Virus record (IMG/VR): IMGVR_UViG_3300046558_000096
Location: 1-52,492 of that record
Source of the DNA: a virus
Strand: one strand, 5' to 3'
DNA length: 52,492 bases
The notes beneath the pieces are model-generated. The model worked only from the letters and a program-made list of their open reading frames with translations, was not told where the DNA came from and did not search any database. Each line of letters starts with the position of its first letter. Positions within the stretch are counted from its first letter, which is position 1. A program made the translations under genes and the position numbers. Positions 35,145 through 42,138 of the stretch are shown piece after piece.

Positions 35145-35165
35145 GTGTTGCTCCTCGTGTGATGG

Positions 35166-35183
35166 TTCCCGCCGAAGCGGGAA
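35166..35183 (-). other. Hairpin in the ATPase gene leader
   Basis: TTCCCGC and GCGGGAA form a 7-bp stem with a UUCG loop in the minus-strand RNA between the 238-aa gene and the ATPase. No U-run follows on that strand, so it is more likely an mRNA processing or stability element than a terminator. Read on the plus strand it precedes TATTTTAT. Confidence 0.4.
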
Positions 35184-35208
35184 TATTTTATGGAATATTT
35201 TGTGGTGC

Positions 35209-35925
35209 TTATTCGATTTCGGCCGCAGCCTTTTTCTTGCCGCCGCGCTTACCCTTGATCGGCGTCACGGTGGCGACCGGCGCCGCTTCCTCAAAAAACT
35301 CGGCATCGACCACATCGCCAAGCAATTCCATATCGCTCGGCGGTGCGCTGAACAGGCTTTCAGCTTCCAGGCGTGCGGCGCTGGGCTCGGCGCCGGTCAA
35401 TGACAGCTGCTCGACCTGGTCGAAATTGTCCAGCGCCGCGTCCTCGTCCACGCATTCCAGCGACACCGGTACTTTCTGATTCAGCACGCGCATCAGGCGC
35501 GCCACCTGTTCCTCGTCCGGCTTGGAGAACTGCACACGGAATTTCCAATTGACCGTGCCACCCTCCTTCAAGGTCAGCTTGAATTTGTTGGTGCGGCCGC
35601 CGCCCAGCACCACGTCATGCTGCTCGTCATCGATGTCGTGCACGCGCAGCTGGGTACGCGGGATTTCCAGATCCCACGCCACCGGCCCCATCAGCGGCAG
35701 ACGCAGGTGCGGCATGTGGTCGCCGATCAGGTCTTGCGTGTCGGCCGCGCGGTAGAACGTGGCGCGCAGGTCCGCGTGCAGCTTGGCCAGCAGGTTGTTC
35801 GCGCTGTCGAACTCCAGCGCAATGTCGATGGCGCTCTCGCGCTGGTCGCCGTGCATTTCGGTACGGATGTTTAAATTCACCAGCAGGCAGCGCTCGCGTA
35901 CAAGTTGGAAGGTTTCTAATGGCAT
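35209..35925 (-). CDS. Conserved recombination-operon protein (238 aa)
   Basis: The N-terminal 130 residues are beta-rich (NIRTEMHGDQRESAIDI, PLMGPVAWDLEIPRTQLRV), followed by KFKLTLKEGGTVNWKFRV and an acidic, then Lys-rich C-terminus (KGKRGGKKKAA). It lies between RecT-like and SbcC-like genes. It has the size and tail of a single-strand DNA-binding or exonuclease-partner protein, but no motif proves that. Proteins of this type are common beside phage recT genes. Confidence 0.5.
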   Translation of the reverse strand: MPLETFQLVRERCLLVNLNIRTEMHGDQRESAIDIALEFDSANNLLAKLHADLRATFYRAADTQDLIGDHMPHLRLPLMGPVAWDLEIPRTQLRVHDIDDEQHDVVLGGGRTNKFKLTLKEGGTVNWKFRVQFSKPDEEQVARLMRVLNQKVPVSLECVDEDAALDNFDQVEQLSLTGAEPSAARLEAESLFSAPPSDMELLGDVVDAEFFEEAAPVATVTPIKGKRGGKKKAAAEIE

Positions 35926-35952
35926 CTTCTTCTTTCAGGGTGGTGGGTAAAA

Positions 35953-36987
35953 TTATTCAGCGGTGCCGGCGCCAGTAGTGCGCGTGCGGCGCGTGCGCGC
36001 GGCCGGCGCCGTTGGTTCGGCAGCAGGTTCAGGCTTGTCTTCAACAGCCGGTTTGGGTTCCTCTGCGGCTGGCTGATCGGCAGCGGCAGAATCCTTGGCC
36101 GGTTCAACGTCCCTGATTTCAACAGGTTCAGGCTCGTCCTCGCTGGCGGCCTGGCGATCAGCATCCGGCGCGCCGGTGCTGCGCAATTCGTTCAGGGTGG
36201 TGGTCGCGGCGACATACTGCCCATTCGGTTGCTGCTCGACGTCAATGATGTCGTGCGCTTCTTCCGCCGTCTGCAGGCCCATAAGCAGCTCAGGCGCGTA
36301 CAGTTTGCCGAAGAAGGCGGCGGCCCGGTAGCGCAGCATCACTTCCGGCATGGTCTGCCACTTGCTGCCGTTCTTCTGGATCCAGCCTTCGGCGACGGCC
36401 ATGTCCATGGAAACGACCGGAGACTCCAGGCGGTCCCCGCTGGCCAGTTCGATCGCCCATGCGACGCAGGTGCGCGGCGACACCTTGAGCGTTTTTTTTG
36501 TCTCGCGCCGCTGGTCCTTCTGCCCCTGTACCTTGACCCATTCGGTCGCGGTATATTCGACGTCCTTGGGCTGCCCGATCTCGCTCAATTCAAAGCGCAG
36601 TGGCGAGTAGCGGCCGCAGGAATTGATGGCCGCGATGATGAACTGGCTCGACCAGGATGGGCGGCCTTCCACGATATACAGGTTCTGCATCACCATCAAC
36701 GGATCCGCACCCATACGCTGTGCCATGTTCAGCGCGACCACGCAGTTCGGTAGGGCGCTGTCGTTGCTCTCGTAACCGACTACCTTGCCGTATTCCTTCA
36801 CTTCGCGCTGCACGCGGTAGGCAACCGGAACCAGTGTGCTATGCGCCAGCATCTTCGCCGCGCGCTGCATCAGCTCGAACGACTGCAGGCTGCCGAAGCC
36901 CATCGTGACGGCCGGCAGGTTCGCTTCGCGGCTGGGGTTCTTCAATTCCGCCAGCGACTGCGCCGGCTTGTCTTTAGGGTCTTGCAT
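35953..36987 (-). CDS. recT: RecT-like single-strand annealing protein
   Basis: The 344-residue protein has the RecT core: NMAQRMGADPLMVMQNLY, EGRPSWSSQF (107-116), CGRYSPLRFE and YRAAAFFGKLYAPELLMG (about 223-240). The C-terminal 60 residues are a Pro/Glu/Ala-rich tail with a basic end, probably flexible. It would coat resected single strands and anneal homologous DNA for recombination-dependent replication. It starts at ATG 36987 behind AAGGAG, 9 bases from the upstream 98-aa gene. Confidence 0.85.
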   Translation of the reverse strand: MQDPKDKPAQSLAELKNPSREANLPAVTMGFGSLQSFELMQRAAKMLAHSTLVPVAYRVQREVKEYGKVVGYESNDSALPNCVVALNMAQRMGADPLMVMQNLYIVEGRPSWSSQFIIAAINSCGRYSPLRFELSEIGQPKDVEYTATEWVKVQGQKDQRRETKKTLKVSPRTCVAWAIELASGDRLESPVVSMDMAVAEGWIQKNGSKWQTMPEVMLRYRAAAFFGKLYAPELLMGLQTAEEAHDIIDVEQQPNGQYVAATTTLNELRSTGAPDADRQAASEDEPEPVEIRDVEPAKDSAAADQPAAEEPKPAVEDKPEPAAEPTAPAARTRRTRTTGAGTAE

Positions 36988-36996
36988 GGATTCTCC

Positions 36997-37293
36997 TTAA
37001 TTCTTATTAGATGCAGTCTCGGCGCCAGCTTCATAGGCGATATCCGAGATATATTCTTTCAGCAGCACCATCAGCTTGCTTTCCAGCGTCGGCTCCGGCT
37101 CGGCTTCCTGTCCTTTTGGCGGGGATATCAAATTCAGCTTGCGGGCGACGTCGATATGAATCAGTTTCTGCTGCGAGGTTTTATCGTAGTAGCCGTCCAC
37201 AAGCTTTTGAGCGGTGATATCCACTTTCACAAAATCTTTTTGCTCGCCTTGTTTTCCAGTCACATCGCAAACGTATGTCGTAATAATTGCCAT
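36997..37293 (-). CDS. Hypothetical protein between recT and nuclease (98 aa)
   Basis: The protein starts MAIITTYVCDVTGKQGEQKDF and continues with beta and helical segments (HIDVARKLNLI, LMVLLKEYISDIAYEAG). The opening CDVTGK-like strand pair recalls small phage DNA-binding or dsDNA-mimic domains, but this is not secure. It is tightly packed in the recombination operon. Confidence 0.45.
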   Translation of the reverse strand: MAIITTYVCDVTGKQGEQKDFVKVDITAQKLVDGYYDKTSQQKLIHIDVARKLNLISPPKGQEAEPEPTLESKLMVLLKEYISDIAYEAGAETASNKN

Positions 37294-37320
37294 TTCATTG
37301 CTCCTTCAAAGGTGGATAAG

Positions 37321-38127
37321 TCAATCGTGGTATTTGCAGGTGCCCCAGCGCGAGCAGTATTTCTGATCGCACAGGACGGATTGCGGGTTTGGCGGGAACA
37401 GTCCAATCTTGAACATCTTCGCCGCCATTTCGATCAGGCCCGGCGTCTCGTCGGTGCCGAGCATCATTGCTTTCGGCTGGAACACTTTTGACACGCCGAC
37501 CTGGGTAGTGCTGGACGTTTGCAACGCGATGATCTGGCTGCCCGCCGTCTCCTCGCCGTCCGTGTGCTCGCTCAAAATCTCGTACGTGCCCAGCTGCGCG
37601 GCGCGGCCCTTGGTGCTGACCACGCCTTCACGGATCAGGCGTCCGCCGGTCTTGACGTCGGCGATCACCTTGCCGTAGCTGGTGCGAACCTGGCGCGCGC
37701 GGTCCAGCGTGCCGGTCAGGCGGATCACCAGGTTGTCGCCGCAATCGATGTCCAGCGGAATCAGCGGCATTTCGACCGAGGTGTATTGCATCGTCGGCGC
37801 AATCTCTGCGCAGTAACGCGCATGCAGCGTCAGGCCGATCACCTCGGCCTGTTTCATCGACAGCGTCTTGTCCTTGTAATCGACATCCTCGCTGGCGTGA
37901 TACAGCTTGTCGATGAAGGTGTCGGCCGCATCGTTGGCACTGATCGGCGCACCATCGATACCGGCCTGGTCGAAAGCCGCCGTACTGGCGTGGATGCTGG
38001 TGCCGAGCCACGCGCGCAAACTGCTGGGCCGGTACAGTTTCAGCAGCTGCTCGCCTTCAAAGCGATACGCGCAATCGAACAGTCCGCCGAACGACGACGC
38101 GCGCACCGGGATGACTTTCTTTTCCAT
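37321..38127 (-). CDS. PD-(D/E)XK exonuclease with Cas4/RecB-type Fe-S cysteines
   Basis: The 268-residue enzyme starts at ATG 38127 (the 38313 start is too long and lacks a ribosome site). It has LGTSIHA (His46), LTGTLDRA (Asp142), IADVKTGG (Asp157, Lys159) and QLGTYE, the active-site series of RecB/Cas4/RecE-type nucleases. Cys19 together with Cys253, Cys258 and Cys264 gives the four-cysteine iron-sulphur pattern of Cas4 and AddB. It would resect DNA ends for the RecT-like protein. No CRISPR genes are nearby, so a Cas role is not implied. Confidence 0.8.
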   Translation of the reverse strand: MEKKVIPVRASSFGGLFDCAYRFEGEQLLKLYRPSSLRAWLGTSIHASTAAFDQAGIDGAPISANDAADTFIDKLYHASEDVDYKDKTLSMKQAEVIGLTLHARYCAEIAPTMQYTSVEMPLIPLDIDCGDNLVIRLTGTLDRARQVRTSYGKVIADVKTGGRLIREGVVSTKGRAAQLGTYEILSEHTDGEETAGSQIIALQTSSTTQVGVSKVFQPKAMMLGTDETPGLIEMAAKMFKIGLFPPNPQSVLCDQKYCSRWGTCKYHD

Positions 38128-38273
38128 CACGGCCCCGCCTGCTCGACGTAGTTGACCAGAATCAGCAGCACCAGGACGATAGCCATCGGCAGAAATGGAT
38201 GGCGTTCCAGCGCATCCCAGAACCAGAGGGCGGCGCGCACAATGCTGTGGCGCTGCGTGGGGATAGGTTTCAT
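38127..38273 (-). CDS. Small single-span membrane protein (48 aa)
   Basis: The start at 38273 lies behind AAAGGAAG and the stop overlaps the nuclease start (TGATG). Residues 28-41 are strongly hydrophobic (MAIVLVLLILVNYV) after a short basic-aromatic N-terminus. It is a predicted one-span membrane protein with no known family. The two overlaps support a real gene in the minus-strand operon. Confidence 0.55.
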   Translation of the reverse strand: MKPIPTQRHSIVRAALWFWDALERHPFLPMAIVLVLLILVNYVEQAGP

Positions 38274-38431
38274 CAGGTACTTCCTTTCTGCGCGGTGGCG
38301 CGTTCCTCTTCAATCATGTTCCAGCCCAGTTCGCGGCGGATCTGTTCGGGCGTTTGCGGCGGCGTGATGGCCTGGCTGCGGCCGTGCATATAGTCTCTGA
38401 CCTTTTGCTTATCTGGCTTCGTGGCTGTCAT
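38273..38431 (-). CDS. Small hypothetical protein (52 aa)
   Basis: It reads MTATKPDKQKVRDYMHGRSQ at the start and has a C-terminal helix with RRELGWNMIEEERA. The stop overlaps the 48-aa gene start. AGAGG lies before the ATG. It resembles short helical phage proteins of the 'PxQIRRELGW' type, function unknown. Confidence 0.5.
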   Translation of the reverse strand: MTATKPDKQKVRDYMHGRSQAITPPQTPEQIRRELGWNMIEEERATAQKGST

Positions 38432-38446
38432 GGCTGGCCTCTTCGT

Positions 38447-38626
38447 TTAATCGTTCAGCGCTGCGAGAAATTCCATGAACTGGAAATCGTCCATGTCCGT
38501 GCAATCGATGTAGCCCAGCATGCCCGGCAGCGTTTCCGCCGGATGCAACCATGCCGCGTGTTCTGTTTCCTTGTTCACCATCAGGCGAAATCCTTGCTCC
38601 TTCAGATTGCCCATCATTTTTGACAT
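38447..38626 (-). CDS. First gene of the leftward operon (59 aa)
   Basis: The ATG at 38626 has GGAGAAG upstream. The protein begins MSKMMGNLKEQGFRLMV and continues with WLHPAETLPGMLGYIDCTDMDD. It is small, mixed alpha/beta and unknown. It lies directly below the leftward promoter in the divergent control region, the place of the earliest-expressed genes. Confidence 0.55.
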   Translation of the reverse strand: MSKMMGNLKEQGFRLMVNKETEHAAWLHPAETLPGMLGYIDCTDMDDFQFMEFLAALND

Positions 38627-38658
38627 GTTCTTCTCCAGTTATGTAATTCAGAACCCAC

Positions 38659-38687
38659 AGTTTGCCACCAGTGAAAATGCTCGTCAA
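38659..38687 (-). promoter_or_regulatory. Leftward early promoter
   Basis: On the minus strand, TTGACG (38682-38687) and CAAACT (38659-38664) are 17 bp apart. The spacer contains one copy of the operator-like 11-mer CCAGTGAAAAT. It would drive the recombination operon. Confidence 0.5.
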
Positions 38688-38713
38688 GTGAATTATTATT
38701 CGCCAGTGAAAAT
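38668..38713. repeat. Operator-like repeats in the divergent control region
   Basis: CCAGTGAAAAT occurs exactly at 38668-38678 and 38703-38713, 35 bp apart, with a degenerate TCAAGTGAATT between them (38684-38694) and an inverted relative AATTTCACCAG at 38747-38757. All share GTGAA. They overlap or flank both promoters of the 156-base gap, as repressor operators do. Confidence 0.5.
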
Positions 38714-38719
38714 TTATTC

Positions 38720-38748
38720 TTGCGTTACGCAGCATGTCATGCCACAAT
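38720..38748 (+). promoter_or_regulatory. Rightward early promoter
   Basis: TTGCGT (38720-38725) and CACAAT (38743-38748) are separated by 17 bp, just before the HTH gene at 38783, whose ribosome site is GAGGAG (38770-38775). The inverted operator-like element overlaps the expected start of transcription. Confidence 0.5.
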
Positions 38749-38782
38749 TTCACCAGCAGCTTAACAACCGAGGAGTATTGCA

Positions 38783-39016
38783 ATGAGGAAGCCACAGGGG
38801 CCGGACAATTCCGGCAAGTTATTCGACAACATCAAGAAGAAATATCGCGTGACGACAGACACGGCGCTGGCTGACATCATTGATGAGCACGTGTCCGCCG
38901 TCAGCGCGATCCGTAACGGCAAGCGCGAGATCAGCGACAAGCTGCTGGTGCGCATCTGCGACAACACCGGCATCACGTTGAAGTCGGCACGCGCCCAGAT
39001 CGCGGCCCGCGACTGA
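38783..39016 (+). CDS. Small HTH regulator (Cro/XRE-like)
   Basis: The 77-residue protein has an XRE-like helix-turn-helix at about residues 26-50 (TALADIIDEHVSAVSAIRNGKREI). It is the first rightward gene and lies next to a region with repeated operator-like sites, so it is probably the Cro- or CI-like regulator of the switch. No larger two-domain repressor is present. The start is ATG 38783 behind GAGGAG. Confidence 0.6.
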   Translation: MRKPQGPDNSGKLFDNIKKKYRVTTDTALADIIDEHVSAVSAIRNGKREISDKLLVRICDNTGITLKSARAQIAARD

Positions 39017-39017
39017 T

Positions 39018-39539
39018 ATGGAAATCGTGTTGGTCAAGCAGACCGACGATCAGCTGAGCGAAGCGGATGCGGCGGTGGTGCGCAAGTTCCTGTTCGGGCA
39101 CTTGTCCGGCGCGACCGACAAGGACACGCGCGGCTGGAATCGTTTTGTGCGCGCGCTGGACCAGGCCGGAAGCGGCGAGTTCTTCACGGTGACCATCAAG
39201 CGGCAGCGTGTCGGCTGGTTCCACCGTAAGCACATGGCGCTGATTTCGAAGGTATTCAAGGCGCAGGAGCGGATAGACGATTTCGAAGCCTACCGGCTCT
39301 GGCTGAAACTGGGCAGCGGCTTCGTGACCTGGATGCCCGGGCCAAAGGGCGGCGTGTTTCCTGTGCCGCGCTCGATCAATTTCAACACGTGCAGCGAGGA
39401 GGACATGCGCGAGTTTCACGACGGTGTAATTGCTTTCCTGCGCAAAGAACATGCGCAAAAATATCTCTGGCCTAATGTTGCGCCATCGCTGGCCGCAGAA
39501 GGCGTGGAGGCAATCTTAAATTCATTTGAAAGGACATGA
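39018..39539 (+). CDS. DUF1367-family phage protein
   Basis: The 173-residue protein has the family's marks: TVTIKRQRVGWFHRKHMALIS, YRLWLKLGSGF, VPRSINFNTCSEEDM, FLRKEHAQKYLW. The family is common in early regions of lambdoid and related phages beside NinB- and RusA-type genes. No biochemical role is established. A replication or recombination link is inferred from context. Confidence 0.75.
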   Translation: MEIVLVKQTDDQLSEADAAVVRKFLFGHLSGATDKDTRGWNRFVRALDQAGSGEFFTVTIKRQRVGWFHRKHMALISKVFKAQERIDDFEAYRLWLKLGSGFVTWMPGPKGGVFPVPRSINFNTCSEEDMREFHDGVIAFLRKEHAQKYLWPNVAPSLAAEGVEAILNSFERT

Positions 39540-39778
39540 ACATGAAGAACAATGGTGGCTCAGCATTCCCAAGGCCATATAGCAGGGATGATCGCAGCGA
39601 TCATTTCGATCCTGACTATGCACAGGAAGGCATGAGCCTGCGTGACTATTTCGCGGCCAAGGCGCCATCTGCTCCCATTGATTTCCCATATGCCAACGGT
39701 GAATCTGACTCATATCAACGTCAAGTTCGCTGGAATTATTTCTATGCCGATGCCATGTTAGTGGAGCGCGAAAAATGA
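39536..39778 (+). CDS. Small conserved phage protein (80 aa)
   Basis: It starts at ATG 39536 (or 39542) and overlaps the DUF1367 gene. It contains NGGSAFPRP, GMSLRDYFAAKAP and a C-terminal YADAMLVEREK. This 'GGxAFP...GMsLRDYFAaka...ADAMLxER' layout is frequent among phage proteins of unknown function. Confidence 0.6.
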   Translation: MNMKNNGGSAFPRPYSRDDRSDHFDPDYAQEGMSLRDYFAAKAPSAPIDFPYANGESDSYQRQVRWNYFYADAMLVEREK

Positions 39779-40260
39779 AGCCATCCAAGAAAGACGCCCG
39801 GACGCTCGCGCTGCTGGAACGTGTCGAGAAAATGTGCGAGCTGATGCTGGTCGCCGACCGGACCATGTGCGAGCTGGCGGAAGCCCTGAGCGTGTCCACA
39901 TCGGGTGCGCGCAACTACATGCGCCATCTGCGGCACGCCGACCTGGTCGAAGTGGTGGGCCAACGACTCTACAGCAAATTCGTGTCCTACGATCTGCTGC
40001 GCATCAAGCAGGACCGGCCGGCCATCGCCGCCATGCTCAAGGACTTGCGCGAGCAGCCGCGCACCGTGGACCTGCACCAGCGCGCCAAGCGCGCATTAAA
40101 GCAGTCGCTGCTGTCCGACAAAACGCGCCGCCTGCACATGATGAAAGACGATGCGCCGTTCCTGCCTAAGACCGCGCCAGCGCAGCCGCCAGGCCGGCAC
40201 TGGATGGATTTAGCGATGTTCGGCGATGGGCCGGCACCTAGCCTGGCGGGGAGCGCATGA
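39775..40260 (+). CDS. Winged-helix DNA-binding protein
   Basis: The 161-residue protein has a winged HTH at about residues 10-66 (LLERVEKMCELML, CELAEALSVSTSGARNYMRHL, ADLVEVVGQRLYSKF) and a basic, helical C-terminal half. It is probably a regulator of the early or middle genes. Its stop overlaps the methyltransferase start (ATGA). Confidence 0.6.
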   Translation: MKPSKKDARTLALLERVEKMCELMLVADRTMCELAEALSVSTSGARNYMRHLRHADLVEVVGQRLYSKFVSYDLLRIKQDRPAIAAMLKDLREQPRTVDLHQRAKRALKQSLLSDKTRRLHMMKDDAPFLPKTAPAQPPGRHWMDLAMFGDGPAPSLAGSA

Positions 40261-41153
40261 ATGAGCTGGCTCTTTTCGCAGGCGCTGGCGGAGGAATTCT
40301 CGGCGGGCACCTCCTTGGCTGGACAACAGTTTGCGCAGTTGAACGTGATGCCTACGCCGCACAAGTTCTGGCGCAGCGACAAAACGATCGAATCCTCCGA
40401 CCATTCCCGATTTGGTCTGACGTCACAACTTTTGACGGAAGGCCATGGCGAGGAATTATTGACTGCCTTTCTGGCGGATTCCCATGCCAGGATATCAGCT
40501 CAGCAGGAAAAGGAGCAGGTATCGAGGGGGAGCGAAGTGGGCTTTGGAACCACATGCGCCGCGTCATTCGCGAAGTACGACCAAAGCGAGTCCTTGTGGA
40601 AAACAGCCCAGCGCTCACTTCTAGGGGACTCGGAAAAGTTCTCGGAGACCTGGCCGCGATGGGGTTCAATGCGGAATGGGGAGTCATTTCTGCGGCCGAT
40701 ACCGGCGCTCCCCATTTGCGAGAGCGCATCTGGATTGTGGCCGACCATGACGGTTCATGGGAACTACAACCAGCCGGGGATGAGCAAGAACTCTGGTATG
40801 GGCCTGGCTTCAGCTGTGAAACTTTGGCAGACGCCAGTAGCGGACGACGCGGTGGAGCGGAAGCGCGGCAAATACAACAGTCGCGGCGAACCGAAGTTAT
40901 CAGCACAAGTGAAGTTGATTCCAACGCCGACAGCAATGAACTTTACGGGCGGGGCCGCAATGTGCAAATGGGGCGGGGCAGGAGCCAGGGCAAAGATGAA
41001 GACTATGTTCAGCTCAGAAGAAATAAATGGCCAATTGAACCCCGAGTGGGTCGAGTGGTTGATGGGATGGTGCATAGGGTGGACCGACTTAAAGCCCTTG
41101 GCAATGGACAAGTTCCACGAGTGGCGGCAACAGCATGGGAACTTCTGACATGA
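40257..41153 (+). CDS. C5 cytosine DNA methyltransferase
   Basis: The 298-residue enzyme has motif I ALFAGAGG (residues 5-12), motif IV GGFPCQD with catalytic Cys77, motif VI VENS (114-117), motif VIII RERIWIVA (155-162) and a C-terminal LKALGNGQVP. The target-recognition region (about 175-260) is hydrophilic and unusual, with recurrent VADHDG/LADASS/SNADSN-like phrases. It would methylate phage DNA against host restriction. A second ORF of 295 codons fills the same DNA in another frame (next entry). Confidence 0.88.
   Translation: MNELALFAGAGGGILGGHLLGWTTVCAVERDAYAAQVLAQRQNDRILRPFPIWSDVTTFDGRPWRGIIDCLSGGFPCQDISSAGKGAGIEGERSGLWNHMRRVIREVRPKRVLVENSPALTSRGLGKVLGDLAAMGFNAEWGVISAADTGAPHLRERIWIVADHDGSWELQPAGDEQELWYGPGFSCETLADASSGRRGGAEARQIQQSRRTEVISTSEVDSNADSNELYGRGRNVQMGRGRSQGKDEDYVQLRRNKWPIEPRVGRVVDGMVHRVDRLKALGNGQVPRVAATAWELLT
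40261..41148 (+). CDS. Nested alternative-frame ORF inside the methyltransferase gene
   Basis: An ATG four bases after the methyltransferase ATG opens a 295-codon ORF in the next frame that stops five bases before the methyltransferase stop. The product begins MSWLFSQALAEEF and ends with LNPEWVEWLMGWCIGWTDL. Between lie three 'L-W/I-P-T/Q'-type repeats (LWPTMTV, LWQTPVA, LIPTPTA) that correspond in DNA to the VADHDG/LADASS phrases of the enzyme. I recall database proteins of this type inside phage methyltransferase genes. Whether it is translated is unproven; long shadow ORFs are common in GC-rich DNA. Confidence 0.4.
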   Translation: MSWLFSQALAEEFSAGTSLAGQQFAQLNVMPTPHKFWRSDKTIESSDHSRFGLTSQLLTEGHGEELLTAFLADSHARISAQQEKEQVSRGSEVGFGTTCAASFAKYDQSESLWKTAQRSLLGDSEKFSETWPRWGSMRNGESFLRPIPALPICESASGLWPTMTVHGNYNQPGMSKNSGMGLASAVKLWQTPVADDAVERKRGKYNSRGEPKLSAQVKLIPTPTAMNFTGGAAMCKWGGAGARAKMKTMFSSEEINGQLNPEWVEWLMGWCIGWTDLKPLAMDKFHEWRQQHGNF

Positions 41154-41548
41154 AACGCACCGCCCTCCGCCCGAGCAGCAAGCCCATGGCGCGCGCCGCG
41201 TTCAAGCCAGCGGCCGAGCGTAAGCCGATGAAGTCGCGTGGCCCGCACATGACGCCGATCCGCAAGTCGGCAAAGAACCAGGACTGCACGCTGCGCATCC
41301 CCGGCGTGTGCAATTACAACCCGGAAACGACGGTGCTGTGCCACTCGCCGTTTCTGGAATCCGGGCGCGGCATGGGCCTGAAGGCGCCGGACGACGAGGC
41401 GTGCTTCGGTTGCAGTGCATGCCACGACGTTCTCGACCGGCGCGTGCCCTGGCCATCCTGGCTGACGCCGTTCAAGCTGGAGGGCGCGTTCATCCGGGCG
41501 CGCAATCTGACCCATGAAATTTTGAAGAAGAAAGGGCTCATTCCATGA
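41150..41548 (+). CDS. YbcO-like putative nuclease (DUF1364)
   Basis: The ATG at 41150 overlaps the methyltransferase stop. The 132-residue protein has a basic N-terminus and the YbcO pattern: QDCTLRIPGVCNYNPETTVLCH (Cys46, Cys54, His65, given here in part), then CFGCSACHDVLDRR (Cys88, Cys91, His92). This family has an HNH-like zinc fold and is thought to be a nuclease acting near recombination genes. It lies just before RusA, as in lambdoid phages. Confidence 0.75.
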   Translation: MKRTALRPSSKPMARAAFKPAAERKPMKSRGPHMTPIRKSAKNQDCTLRIPGVCNYNPETTVLCHSPFLESGRGMGLKAPDDEACFGCSACHDVLDRRVPWPSWLTPFKLEGAFIRARNLTHEILKKKGLIP

Positions 41549-42018
41549 CCGTGACGCTGCGACTTCCCTATCCCATATCTGCGAATCGCTACTGGGCTAC
41601 GCGCACCGTCACGCCGAAGGGTGGACGCGCCATGGCGATGACCTACGTGACGCCAGAGGCCAAGGCGTTTAAGGCCGAGGTGCAGCGCATCGCTCGTATT
41701 GCTGGCGTGTGCGCGCCGATCCTGGGCCGGGTGCAACTGGAAATCTGGCTGTACCCGCACCGGCCGCAGGACTGGCAGAAGCGCCAGCGCCAGCTTGGCG
41801 CGAGCTGGGACGAAAGCGTGCAGTGCATCGACCTGGACAACGCCACCAAGGTGCTGCTGGACGCCATGAAGGATGTGGTTATGGCCGACGACAAGTTCGT
41901 TTTCCGCATCGCCAGCCAGCGCATGGAGCCAGACGACCAGCCGGCGCGCGTGGTGGTGCGCGTGACGCCGATTGCAGTGAAGCAGCCGCAGGCCGATCTG
42001 CTGGACGCCACGCAGTGA
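41545..42018 (+). CDS. rusA: RusA-type Holliday junction resolvase
   Basis: The 157-residue protein opens with LRLPYPISANRYW and has CIDLDNATKVLLDAMKD (Asp96, Asp98, Asn99, Lys102, Asp106) followed by MADDKFV, the acidic catalytic cluster of RusA. It resolves four-way junctions formed during recombination and replication. It is slightly longer than E. coli RusA (120 aa). It overlaps the YbcO-like gene by 4 bases. Confidence 0.88.
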   Translation: MTVTLRLPYPISANRYWATRTVTPKGGRAMAMTYVTPEAKAFKAEVQRIARIAGVCAPILGRVQLEIWLYPHRPQDWQKRQRQLGASWDESVQCIDLDNATKVLLDAMKDVVMADDKFVFRIASQRMEPDDQPARVVVRVTPIAVKQPQADLLDATQ

Positions 42019-42104
42019 CTTCCATGCCGATAACCCGGCACGCTGCTCTTGCTGTGTCGCATCGTTTCCTGAAAAAGTCAACGACGTTTTTTTCTTTTAA
42101 ACAA

Positions 42105-42133
42105 TTGACATTCTGAAACTTCCACATGAAAAT
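42105..42133 (+). promoter_or_regulatory. Strong sigma70-like promoter of the small RNA
   Basis: A perfect TTGACA (42105-42110), a 17-bp spacer and GAAAAT (42128-42133). The preceding 30 bases are A+T-rich (UP-element-like). Transcription should start near 42140, right at the first hairpin of the downstream RNA. Confidence 0.75.
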
Positions 42134-42138
42134 ACGTC

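Noticed and set aside
37321-38127. Cas4 of a CRISPR system
   Set aside because: The four-cysteine nuclease pattern is shared by phage recombination exonucleases. No cas1, cas2 or repeat-spacer array is in the window.
38409-38795. 128-codon minus-strand ORF over the control region
   Set aside because: It would cover the divergent promoters and two small genes with good ribosome sites (38447-38626 and 38273-38431) in another frame.
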